From assembly GCA_048173955.1 (NCBI GenBank), contig DBEYOB010000079.1, forward strand, positions 1 to 21,428: a stretch of 21,428 nucleotides of DNA, read 5' to 3'. The notes beneath the pieces are model-generated. The model saw nothing but the letters and a program-made list of their open reading frames with translations, was not told where the DNA came from and ran no database searches. Every line of letters starts with the position of its first letter. The first letter of the stretch is position 1. This DNA is from CAZUFB01 sp048173955. Its GTDB lineage: Bacteria > Actinomycetota > Coriobacteriia > Coriobacteriales > UMGS124. Positions 14,877-21,428 of this stretch are shown here, one piece after another. The position numbers and the translations under genes were made by a program.

Positions 14877-15089
14877 GTTCCGCATTTTTGGGGTTCGTGC
14901 TAGGCCGGCGAGGGCGCCGTCGGGCGGGTTGCGGGGCCTTTTACGTCCAGGCATCTCGTGCGAGATGGTACGCACCGTTCCTACCAGGTGTTTTCTCGCG
15001 CTGAAAGATTGACCACCCTCGAAGCGCCGCCAACTGCCGCGCCGAGCGCGGCCGGATGCCTAGCACGAACCCCAGTTTTGCGGAAACAA
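14877..15089. repeat. MITE-like element with terminal inverted repeats
   Basis: GGGGTTCGTGCTAGGC (14890-14905) is the exact reverse complement of 15058-15073. The similarity continues outward with one gap and a few mismatches (TGTTCCGCATTTTT against TGTTTCCGCAAAACT), giving arms of about 31 bases around a 152-base centre. The centre contains the palindrome CATCTCG-TG-CGAGATG (14952-14967). No credible gene lies inside. The structure fits a short non-autonomous mobile element or remnant, or a long structured RNA. No flanking target duplication was convincingly seen. Confidence 0.55.
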
Positions 15090-15153
15090 GTCGGCCAATC
15101 GGGGTAGCATCTCTGCAAAACAGTTCGGAGCCACGCTTTCCAGCCGCGCTTTC

Positions 15154-15203
15154 CAGTCTTCTCAAATCGGGGATGCATTCCGGATTTGAGAAGACTGCAT
15201 CCC
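15154..15203. other. strong stem-loop with alternative pairing
   Basis: CAGTCTTCTCAAATC (15154-15168) pairs perfectly with GATTTGAGAAGACTG (15183-15197), a 15-bp stem with a 14-base loop. A competing stem, GGGATGCA (15170-15177) with TGCATCCC (15196-15203), overlaps the right arm, so only one can form fully. It lies about 120 bases before LuxR gene 3, after a direct repeat of CGCTTTCCAG. It may be a dispersed intergenic repeat or a leader attenuator. The remaining stretch to 15320 has only a weak promoter match (TTGCAC and TACCCT). Confidence 0.5.
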
Positions 15204-15320
15204 GCGCAAACCCCTCTTCCCGCCATAACCCCGTGCAGCCAAAGCACCGTACCCGTCTCTTTGCACCAATCAACCGATGCGCTACCCTACCCTCTGACCA
15301 CAGGGAGGCGGGAACCATCC

Positions 15321-16886
15321 ATGGACATTCGCACAAAGTTGCAAACCGCAGTGCACAGCCTTTCGGAACTTGTCAACGCACCGTTCGTCATCGGCTTCGC
15401 GGCGGCATTGACGTGGATGGGGGTGTTCTACTCCGTCGTCGCCAACGACACCGCAGGGGGCGGGGTCCTCACCGACTCCACCGCAAACGACGTGTATCTT
15501 GTTTCGCTCATCGCGGGAACGGTTGTCGACGTCGCTTTCGTTATCACCCAAAAGGCGGCGCCATTCGCCGCGAGTCGCAGAGGGTGCGTTTTCTTCGCAT
15601 TGCTCATGGCTCTCGCCGCCCTGGCACTCTCCCTGTCGCCCCTCGCCCCCGCCGCGGCCCCGGGCGTCCTCATCGGGGGAGGCACGGTGCTTGCCGGCGT
15701 CGCATCGACGTTCTTTCTCCTCTGCTGGGCGCTCGCGTTTGGAGCGATGGAACTCAAAACCATGTTCCCCTCGCTCATCCTCGCTTACGTCCTCATGAAC
15801 TGCGCCAACGTCTTTTTTGCCCTGTCCAACACATACACGGCCATCTCCCTATCCCTCGGGCTCCCCCTCCTTTCGCTCGCCTGCCTCCTTGCCGGTCGCA
15901 AAGCCGCACCGGAAAGCGTCTCGACGCGTTATCGCCCCGGCATTCGCAACCTCGACGACGTCCGTACCCATATCTCCGACGGTCCCGTCTCCGGTCCCGG
16001 TGGCAACCCTCCCGACCCAGCCCCCAACGAAAGCTTTCCCGCCCGGCTCCTCCCCAAACTCTGCGCCGTGTTTTTCCTCTGGGCGCTCGTCAACAGGCTG
16101 TTCCGCTGCGTCTACGCGTCGTCGACAACGCACGAAGCCCTCGCGGCGGCCCTCATGAACAGCCTGTCAACTGCGGTGGTGACCGTCGTCATCGCGGGTA
16201 TCATCGCCATGATGCTCCTCTGCCCCCAAAAGTTCCGCTTCGAGCATGCCTATCGCCCGTTCTTCCTCATCTCCCTCGCCGGGCTCACGCTGCTCCCTCT
16301 TTCGCTCGAGGGGGCCGACGCAGTTTGGGGATATGCGCTTAATACCTCGGGGTACCACATGTTCTGTATGTTCATGTGGGTCATCATCGCCGCCTGTTGC
16401 CACAACTACCCTGAACAGGCCCTGCGCATCTACGGCATGGTCGGGGCGTTTTGGTCGGGAGGGGCGGTTTGCGGCGTCGCTTTGGCCCAGACCCCTCCCG
16501 CCGTGCCCTCAACAACCGCGGTCGCCCTCCTTGTCTGCGGCGGCACCATGGTGTTGACATCCTGTTATCTGTTCGTGTTCACCGAGCGCGATGCCAGTCT
16601 CCTCGCCCAGATACTCCCCATCCAACGCCGCCGCCCCTTTAGAGAAAAATGTGCCGAGGTGGCGCGACGCCACGGCCTTTCGGCGCGCGAGCGAGAGGTC
16701 ATGGAACTCATCGCGCAGGGGAGGGACACCGCGGCGATCCAGGAGCGCCTCGCACTCTCGGCATCCACCGTGCAGACGCATCGAGCACACATCTACCGCA
16801 AGCTCGGCATACACGGCAAGCAGGAGCTCATTGACGCCATCGAGTCCGAAGGTCTCGAAAACGTACCGTCTGAACAGCACGTTTAG
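15321..16886 (+). CDS. membrane-bound LuxR-type regulator 3
   Basis: A 521-residue protein, third of its kind in the window. It has about 12 hydrophobic segments, a hydrophilic loop at about 235-285 (RPGIRNLDDV to PAPNESFPA), and a LuxR helix-turn-helix at 451-509 (HGLSAREREVMELIAQGRD, STVQTHRAHIYRKLGIHGK). The ATG at 15321 precedes the first membrane segment. A GGGAGG at 15303-15308 is rather far (12 bases) but is the best ribosome site; an in-frame ATG at 15186 would add 45 residues unlike the family start. It lies 151 bases upstream of the molybdoenzyme operon on the same strand and is its likely regulator. The three regulators share architecture but differ clearly in sequence, so they are not recent duplicates. 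Confidence 0.9.
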   Translation: MDIRTKLQTAVHSLSELVNAPFVIGFAAALTWMGVFYSVVANDTAGGGVLTDSTANDVYLVSLIAGTVVDVAFVITQKAAPFAASRRGCVFFALLMALAALALSLSPLAPAAAPGVLIGGGTVLAGVASTFFLLCWALAFGAMELKTMFPSLILAYVLMNCANVFFALSNTYTAISLSLGLPLLSLACLLAGRKAAPESVSTRYRPGIRNLDDVRTHISDGPVSGPGGNPPDPAPNESFPARLLPKLCAVFFLWALVNRLFRCVYASSTTHEALAAALMNSLSTAVVTVVIAGIIAMMLLCPQKFRFEHAYRPFFLISLAGLTLLPLSLEGADAVWGYALNTSGYHMFCMFMWVIIAACCHNYPEQALRIYGMVGAFWSGGAVCGVALAQTPPAVPSTTAVALLVCGGTMVLTSCYLFVFTERDASLLAQILPIQRRRPFREKCAEVARRHGLSAREREVMELIAQGRDTAAIQERLALSASTVQTHRAHIYRKLGIHGKQELIDAIESEGLENVPSEQHV

Positions 16887-16890
16887 CACA

Positions 16891-16946
16891 ATCGTCAAGA
16901 ACATACGATGCCGTCGTCAGGATTCCATCGACGCTTGACGATGTTC
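16891..16946 (+). promoter_or_regulatory. inverted repeats upstream of the molybdoenzyme operon
   Basis: ATCGTCAAG (16891-16899) and CTTGACGAT (16934-16942) form a perfect 9-bp inverted repeat, overlapped by GAACAT (16899-16904) and ATGTTC (16941-16946). An extra GTCGTCA and CGATG/CATCG pair lie between them. The cluster sits 92-147 bases before the start at 17038. It is a candidate binding site for LuxR regulator 3. Alternatively it could be a weak terminator hairpin for that gene. Confidence 0.4.
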
Positions 16947-17037
16947 CTCTGCTCCCCTGCCGCCTACCGTGGGGAAGCGTAGCCGCACACACCGGCGGAC
17001 GCACCGACCCGCATTCCGGGGAGAGAGGAGCACGTTC

Positions 17038-19641
17038 ATGGAACATCTGGCAAACAGCTCGGGCATCGGACGCCGCACCTTCGTCAAGTGGGCGGGAGCC
17101 CTGGGAGGAACGGCCGCCATCGCCAGCACGTCGCTGCTGAACACCATCGAGCCGATTCATAGTGCCCTTGCCGACGAGGCCGAGGGCGCTGGCTTCGTGG
17201 GCAACTCCGACGCCGCGCTTCAGACCGGCGAGTCGGGCCTGCCTTACGGCGCCGACAAGGTCGTCCCCACGCTGTGCACCTGCGGCGATGTCTGCGGCAT
17301 GCTGCACATGGGCCAGGCGTACGTCAAAGACGGCAAGGTCGTGTACTACGAGGGCTGCGACGCCGCCGAAAACCACGGCAAACTGTGCCCGCGCGGCATG
17401 AGCGGCATGTCGATCATCAATAACCCCAACCGCATCAAGTACCCCATGCGCCGCACCAACGAGAAGGGCGTCGAGGGCGAGTTCGAGCGTATCAGCTGGG
17501 ACGAGATGTACGACATCCTGAGCGACGCCATCATCGAGGCCATCGAGGAAGAGGGTCCGCAGACCTGTTCCATCACCCAATACCACCAGGGCAACTTCAT
17601 GGTGGGCGGCGAGTACAGCGCCTTCCAGAAGATCTGGAACATGGACGCCACGTACGGTCCCGGCGGCTGCTTCTCCGATCTGCAAATCGGTTGCCAGGCC
17701 ACCATGGGCGACACGTATCACACCCTGATCAACGATCCCATGGAGTCCAAGTGCATCCTCATCTGGGGCGAGAACGACGCCGTGGCAAAGCCCACCGAGT
17801 GGGCCGAGTCGTACTGGAAGGCCGCCCGCGAGCACGGCGCCTATTTCATCATGGTCGAGCCGCGCATCTCCGAGATGGGCGAGAAAGCCGACCTCTACCT
17901 GCCCCTGCGCCCCGGCACCGACGCTTACCTCGCCCTCGCCATGTGCAACGTCATCATCTCCGAGGGGCTGCAGGACCAGGAGTTCATCGACAAGTACACC
18001 TACGGCTTTGAGGAGTTCAAGCAGCTCGTCGAGCGCTACACCCCCGAAGAGGTCGAGAAGATCACCTGGTGCCCGGCCGACCGCATCCGCAAGGCGGCGA
18101 AGATCTACGCCACCACCAAGCCCGCCCTTTTGTGCATGGGCCGCGGCGGCAACCAGACCGGCGGCGACAAGTCCAACGCGGGCTGGCTCGCATCGCGCGC
18201 CGCGCTGTGCCTCATCGGCCTCACCGGCAACGCGGGCGTCAAGGGCGCGGGCCTCTCGACCGAGGCGTCGCTGCAGCCCTCGAGCTGCCTGTACTGGCAC
18301 TGGCCCTGCACCATGGTGGCCTTTGCCCACTCGGGCGCATGCGAGTCGCTCGTGGAACGTGACCCCAACCTCACGCAGGGCGGCACCTGGGGCGGCGCCA
18401 AGCGCCTCATCGACCGCGAGCCCTATGGTTACCGCGTGTACATGTGCAACCACAACCCCGTCTCCTCAACCGGCAACGCAGCCGAGATGGCCGAGGCATT
18501 CAAAAAGATCCCCATGGTTGTCGTACTCAACCGCCTGGCGCACTGGACCGCTTCGGCCTATGCCGATCTGCTCGTCCCCATCTGCTCGTGGGCCGAGATG
18601 TACAACTGGCGCCTCGACTGGCAGTACCAGGTCATCACCGAGCCGGCCATCGAGCCGATGTTCGAATCCAAGAGCGACTTCGAGTTCCTCAAGGAGCTCT
18701 CGCAGAAAATCGCCGAGAAAATGGGGCTCGACGTGGCCAAGGCGTGGCCGTGGGAGACCGAGGAGGACTTCCTCAACATCCTGATCAACAACGACACGCT
18801 GACTGCCGAGATCGACAAGCGTACTGCCGAGGGCTACACGCAGTTCGAGGAGTGGAAGGACTGCACCGTCCAGAAGATGGTCGAAAACCCCATCGGCATG
18901 CCCAACCCCTTCTACGCGGGCCTCGACGACTTCATCCCCTACAAAGCCAAGAACTACCCGGACCAGGCGCCTGCCGACATGGACCCCGAGGAGCTGTTCT
19001 TCCCCACGGCCGCCGGCGGCGACTACCCCGGCGACGGCAAGATCCTCTTCCGCTGCGACTGGCTGAACGAGCGCTCCGGCGGCGTGCTGCCCGCCCTGCC
19101 CATCCCCGAGGAGCCCTACGACAGCTGGTACGCCGAGGACAACCCCATCGAGAGCGGCAACTGGGAGGAGTCGCAGGCGGTCAAGGACGGCTTTGACCTC
19201 GTTGCCTGCGGCAAGGGGCACAAGCACTGGCAGTTCATCTCGTTCAACCAGGACAAGGACGGCGGTCCGGCGTCCCGCTGGCTTCGCGAGGCGTTCCAGA
19301 CGGCCGAGATGCCCTGCGTCGAGATGAACCCCGTGGACGCCGAGCGCCTGGGCCTCTCCGACGGGCAGCTCGTCACCATCGAGTCGCTCTACGGTAAGGC
19401 GACCGACTGCACGCTCATCGTCACCGAACGCTGCATGCCGCAGACCATCGTGCCGCCGTGCCACTGGGGCCGCCAGCAGAACGCCATCTACCCGTGGGCG
19501 CAGTCGCTCGACCAGCTCGACGACGAGTACAAGACGAGCCTCAACCCCGGTGCCGTGGGCGAGTGGGGCCTCGTGACCACGAGCATCGGCGGCCAGAACG
19601 TGCAGTCGGCCGTGCTCTGCAAGGTCTACGCGCAAGAATAG
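17038..19641 (+). CDS. Tat-exported molybdopterin oxidoreductase catalytic subunit
   Basis: An 867-residue member of the DMSO reductase family. It has a twin-arginine signal (R12-R13, GRRTFVKWAG) and an N-terminal 4Fe-4S site with C80, C82, C86 and C117 (LCTCGDVCG to KLCPRG). The first two cysteines are only one residue apart, where the usual spacing is two or three. Counting back 13 residues from the conserved TMG, as in NapA, FdhF and DmsA, places C211 (GPGGCFSDLQIG) as the molybdenum ligand. That makes it a Cys-type rather than a DMSO-reductase Ser-type enzyme. Molybdopterin-contact segments IWGEND, PLRPGTDAYLALA and MGRGGNQTGGD follow, and a C-terminal dinucleotide-binding part ends near 867. 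It acts outside the membrane with the FeS protein at 19756. Substrate unknown. The start is set by AGAGGAG seven bases upstream. Confidence 0.93.
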   Translation: MEHLANSSGIGRRTFVKWAGALGGTAAIASTSLLNTIEPIHSALADEAEGAGFVGNSDAALQTGESGLPYGADKVVPTLCTCGDVCGMLHMGQAYVKDGKVVYYEGCDAAENHGKLCPRGMSGMSIINNPNRIKYPMRRTNEKGVEGEFERISWDEMYDILSDAIIEAIEEEGPQTCSITQYHQGNFMVGGEYSAFQKIWNMDATYGPGGCFSDLQIGCQATMGDTYHTLINDPMESKCILIWGENDAVAKPTEWAESYWKAAREHGAYFIMVEPRISEMGEKADLYLPLRPGTDAYLALAMCNVIISEGLQDQEFIDKYTYGFEEFKQLVERYTPEEVEKITWCPADRIRKAAKIYATTKPALLCMGRGGNQTGGDKSNAGWLASRAALCLIGLTGNAGVKGAGLSTEASLQPSSCLYWHWPCTMVAFAHSGACESLVERDPNLTQGGTWGGAKRLIDREPYGYRVYMCNHNPVSSTGNAAEMAEAFKKIPMVVVLNRLAHWTASAYADLLVPICSWAEMYNWRLDWQYQVITEPAIEPMFESKSDFEFLKELSQKIAEKMGLDVAKAWPWETEEDFLNILINNDTLTAEIDKRTAEGYTQFEEWKDCTVQKMVENPIGMPNPFYAGLDDFIPYKAKNYPDQAPADMDPEELFFPTAAGGDYPGDGKILFRCDWLNERSGGVLPALPIPEEPYDSWYAEDNPIESGNWEESQAVKDGFDLVACGKGHKHWQFISFNQDKDGGPASRWLREAFQTAEMPCVEMNPVDAERLGLSDGQLVTIESLYGKATDCTLIVTERCMPQTIVPPCHWGRQQNAIYPWAQSLDQLDDEYKTSLNPGAVGEWGLVTTSIGGQNVQSAVLCKVYAQE

Positions 19642-19681
19642 TTTCGCAGCAAAGGCGCACCCGCCGAACACCGAAACCCCC

Positions 19682-19725
19682 GGGTCGCCCGCGCCGCAAC
19701 CTCTCGGCGTGCACGCGGGCGACCC
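19682..19725 (+). other. intercistronic hairpin
   Basis: GGGTCGCCCGCG (19682-19693) pairs perfectly with CGCGGGCGACCC (19714-19725) in the 114-base gap between the catalytic and FeS subunit genes. There is no U-tract. It most likely protects the 3' end of the upstream message or sets the subunit ratio, rather than ending the operon. Confidence 0.5.
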
Positions 19726-19755
19726 CCAGGAGAGCCACAACGGAGGAGAAACCCC

Positions 19756-20355
19756 ATGGCTGAACAGTTTGGATTCCTCGTCGACACCATCAACTGCGTG
19801 GGCTGCAAGGCCTGCGAGGTGGCCTGCAAGAACCGCAACGAGCTCGACTCGCCCGGTCCGCGTCTGCGCAAGGTCACCTCGACCGAAAGCGGCGCCTTCC
19901 CGGACGTGCGCGTGGTGCACCTCTCGCTGAGCTGCATGCACTGCGAGAACCCGGCGTGCGTCGAAGCATGCCCCGCAGGCGCCATCAGCAAGCTCGACGA
20001 CGGCACCGTGGTGGCCGACCGCAACCTGTGCATCGGCTGCCAGACCTGCAACGCGGCCTGCCCCTACGGCGTACCGCAGTACCGCGAGGACGACGGCACG
20101 ATGATCAAATGCGACGGCTGCATCGACCGCCGCAACGCCGGACTCGAACCGGCCTGCGCGCACACGTGCTTCTACAACGCGCTCTACGCCGGACCGCTCA
20201 GCGAGCTCGAGACCATCGCGGCCGAGCGCGGCGCCGTGCGCATGGAAGGAGAGACGGGACCCGCGATCTTCATCGTCGAGACGCCCGAGCGCACCGCCGA
20301 CGGGTGGGCGACCGACCGCACCATCGGCGCGGCCGCAACCGAGCGTGCAGAGTAG
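19756..20355 (+). CDS. DmsB-like four-cluster ferredoxin subunit
   Basis: A 199-residue electron-transfer subunit with 16 cysteines for four 4Fe-4S clusters: C14/17/20/24, C60/63/68/72, C92/95/98/102 and C119/122/134/138. This is the DmsB/PhsB/NrfC arrangement. It carries electrons between the membrane quinone side and the molybdenum subunit. It has no signal peptide of its own, so it should be exported folded with the Tat-signal partner encoded upstream. The tail after residue 160 is acidic and not needed for the clusters. The ATG at 19756 follows GGAGGAG. The chaperone gene begins nine bases after its stop. No membrane anchor of NrfD or DmsC type is seen in the window. Confidence 0.93.
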   Translation: MAEQFGFLVDTINCVGCKACEVACKNRNELDSPGPRLRKVTSTESGAFPDVRVVHLSLSCMHCENPACVEACPAGAISKLDDGTVVADRNLCIGCQTCNAACPYGVPQYREDDGTMIKCDGCIDRRNAGLEPACAHTCFYNALYAGPLSELETIAAERGAVRMEGETGPAIFIVETPERTADGWATDRTIGAAATERAE

Positions 20356-20364
20356 GAGCGCATC

Positions 20365-21105
20365 ATGGAGACGACCAAGGCGCAGGACGCGCAGCGCGGA
20401 CCCGCGGGCACGGCGGCGCTCGAAGGCGAACGACGCGACTTGAACGACGCCCTCGCTGCAATGGACGCGCTGGTGGCGCGGATGTATCGTCGGCCCATCG
20501 ACGGGGAGCTCGCCGCGTACTTCCGTGCGGTGGACGTCGACGATTCCAACGACGCCTTCATGAGCGACGAACTGTGCAGACGCGGCGTCGGGCTCATCAA
20601 GGCACATTTCGCCGCCGACGACATCCCCCAGGCGCTGCACGACGCGTCGGCCGACTTCCACCGGCTGTTCGTGGGCCCCATGAAGCTTGTGGCCGCACCC
20701 TGGTCGTCGGTCTACATGGACCTGGGGTCGCTCTTCGGCCCCACGGCCCTGGCGGTCGAGCGCGTGTTCAAGGAGAACGGCTTTGCCATCCCCGAGGGCA
20801 ACTCCGAGCCGTTCGACCACATCGGGTACGAGATCGCCTTCCTCGAAGAGATGCACAAGGCCGCCGCGGCGGCCTGCGACAGGGGAGGCGATTCACAACC
20901 CTACCTGGAACAGGAGCGCTCGTTCATCGAGACGTACCTGCTTCCCTGGACGGATGTCTTCCTCGACAAGGTCGCTACCGGGGCGCGTACCGACGTCTAC
21001 CGCGGTCTGGCCGAACTCACGCGCGGCCTGATCGGGATAGAGCAGGTGTTCCTGGGATGCAACGACGGGGAAACCTCCCAAAAAGGCGCACGCAGGGTGA
21101 GCTAA
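20365..21105 (+). CDS. TorD/DmsD-type molybdoenzyme chaperone
   Basis: A 246-residue cytoplasmic chaperone of the TorD family. The hallmark segments are DFHRLFVGPMKLVAAPWSSVY at about 95-115 and EPFDHIGYEIAFLEEMH at about 150-166. Proteins of this family bind the Tat signal of the molybdoenzyme and hold it until cofactor insertion is finished; here the client is the protein encoded at 17038. The ATG at 20365 has GGAG six bases upstream and the gap to the FeS subunit gene is nine bases, so the operon is tight. The first 25 residues are polar and probably disordered. The gene is followed by a hairpin. Confidence 0.9.
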   Translation: METTKAQDAQRGPAGTAALEGERRDLNDALAAMDALVARMYRRPIDGELAAYFRAVDVDDSNDAFMSDELCRRGVGLIKAHFAADDIPQALHDASADFHRLFVGPMKLVAAPWSSVYMDLGSLFGPTALAVERVFKENGFAIPEGNSEPFDHIGYEIAFLEEMHKAAAAACDRGGDSQPYLEQERSFIETYLLPWTDVFLDKVATGARTDVYRGLAELTRGLIGIEQVFLGCNDGETSQKGARRVS

Positions 21106-21112
21106 ATCCCGC

Positions 21113-21161
21113 ACGGGCCCGTCGACCACCGGAGAACGGCACAGGCGGTCAACGGGCCCGT
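21113..21161 (+). terminator. hairpin at the end of the molybdoenzyme operon
   Basis: ACGGGCCCGTCGACC (21113-21127) pairs with GGTCAACGGGCCCGT (21147-21161) with one mismatch in 15, eight bases after the chaperone stop. A run of T is missing, so termination is plausible but not certain. Position and strength support a transcript end. Confidence 0.55.
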
Positions 21162-21185
21162 CAGTGCGTGATTTCAGAAAAGTGC

Positions 21186-21379
21186 CGGTCAATCGACCGT
21201 TGCGTGCATGGCAGAAACGGGAGCCGCCTCTCCGGTCACGCCGGCGCTTTCCACAAAACCCCAGGAAGACGTTCGCCCTCTACCACAAAGGATCGATGGG
21301 GCACACCCTTCTCGCATGCACTCAACGGTCGATTGACCGGGATGGTCGACGAAACCATGCACTCACGGCGCCGTTGACC
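21186..21379. repeat. cluster of GGTCAA/TTGACC inverted repeats
   Basis: CGGTCAATCGACCGTTG (21186-21202) is exactly repeated in inverted form at 21323-21339, and each copy is itself a small palindrome (CGGTC-AATC-GACCG). GTGCATGG (21204-21211) is matched by CCATGCAC (21355-21362). CCGTTGACC (21371-21379) matches GGTCAACGG (21147-21155). The order A-B-C, B'-C'-A' cannot fold into one nested hairpin, so separate protein-binding sites are more likely. No gene was supported from 21106 to the end of the window. Confidence 0.55.
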
Positions 21380-21428
21380 ATCCGCGGGCAATGGCGCGGA
21401 CGCGCGGCGGGGTCGCGTACGCCACGAC

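Noticed and set aside
14941..15336. Minus-strand open frames in the gap before LuxR gene 3
   Set aside because: They run through the inverted repeats and stem-loop, lack ribosome sites and have no recognisable protein features.
18466..20856. 796-codon minus-strand open frame over the molybdoenzyme operon
   Set aside because: It spans three well-supported genes on the opposite strand and has no recognisable domain. Similar antisense frames over 5923-8349, 7890-10019, 11326-13314 and 16828-18453 were rejected for the same reason.

Overview
The window is high-GC DNA, roughly two-thirds G+C by eye. Its gene content points to a gut actinobacterium of the Coriobacteriia, most likely Eggerthellaceae (Eggerthella, Gordonibacter, Adlercreutzia, Slackia and relatives). 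The signs are Tat-exported flavoprotein reductases, a DMSO-reductase-type molybdoenzyme with its FeS subunit and chaperone, and one large membrane-bound LuxR-type regulator beside each reductase. Genus and species cannot be set from the sequence alone. No rRNA, tRNA or CRISPR array was seen.

Layout: (a) 1-409, left edge with a truncated IS3-type transposase start and a probable IS end. (b) 410-1328, minus strand, a two-gene unit: an XRE regulator with a C-terminal zinc ribbon, then an MmcQ/YjbR protein. (c) 1395-1590, repeat element copy 1. (d) 1716-5874, a divergent module: a Tat-exported FAD reductase with its own covalent-FMN domain (minus) and a 12-TM LuxR regulator (plus). (e) 5918-6143 and beyond, repeat element copy 2, inverted relative to copy 1. 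(f) 6335-9863, a second 12-TM LuxR regulator (plus) converging on a second Tat flavoprotein that lacks an FMN domain (minus), with an intrinsic terminator between them. (g) 10384-14755, a four-gene plus-strand unit: a secreted PASTA-like/TPR-like protein, a secreted toxin with a C-terminal LHH (HNH/Endo VII) nuclease domain, a SUKH (SMI1/KNR4) immunity protein and an EcsC-like protein. (h) 14756-15320, a gene-free stretch with a MITE-like inverted repeat and a strong stem-loop. (i) 15321-21105, a third 12-TM LuxR regulator followed by a molybdopterin oxidoreductase operon: catalytic subunit, four-cluster ferredoxin subunit and TorD-type chaperone. (j) 21106-21428, a hairpin and a cluster of GGTCAA/TTGACC repeats.

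Regions d, f and i are three separate respiratory reductase modules. Each pairs an exported reductase for an unknown electron acceptor with a dedicated membrane regulator that probably senses the substrate. Region g is an interbacterial-conflict cassette inserted between them.

The most unusual signal is the repeat element at 1395-1590 and 5918-6143. Both copies have identical 18-19 bp inverted arms, conserved inner ends (TGTATAAGAA and TTAGACA) and runs of CGGCTGTGCGGG units that switch strand across the core. Read in the element's own direction, the copies point outward, one on each side of the flavoprotein/LuxR module. Each lies 3' of one gene and 5' of the next, in the direction of transcription.
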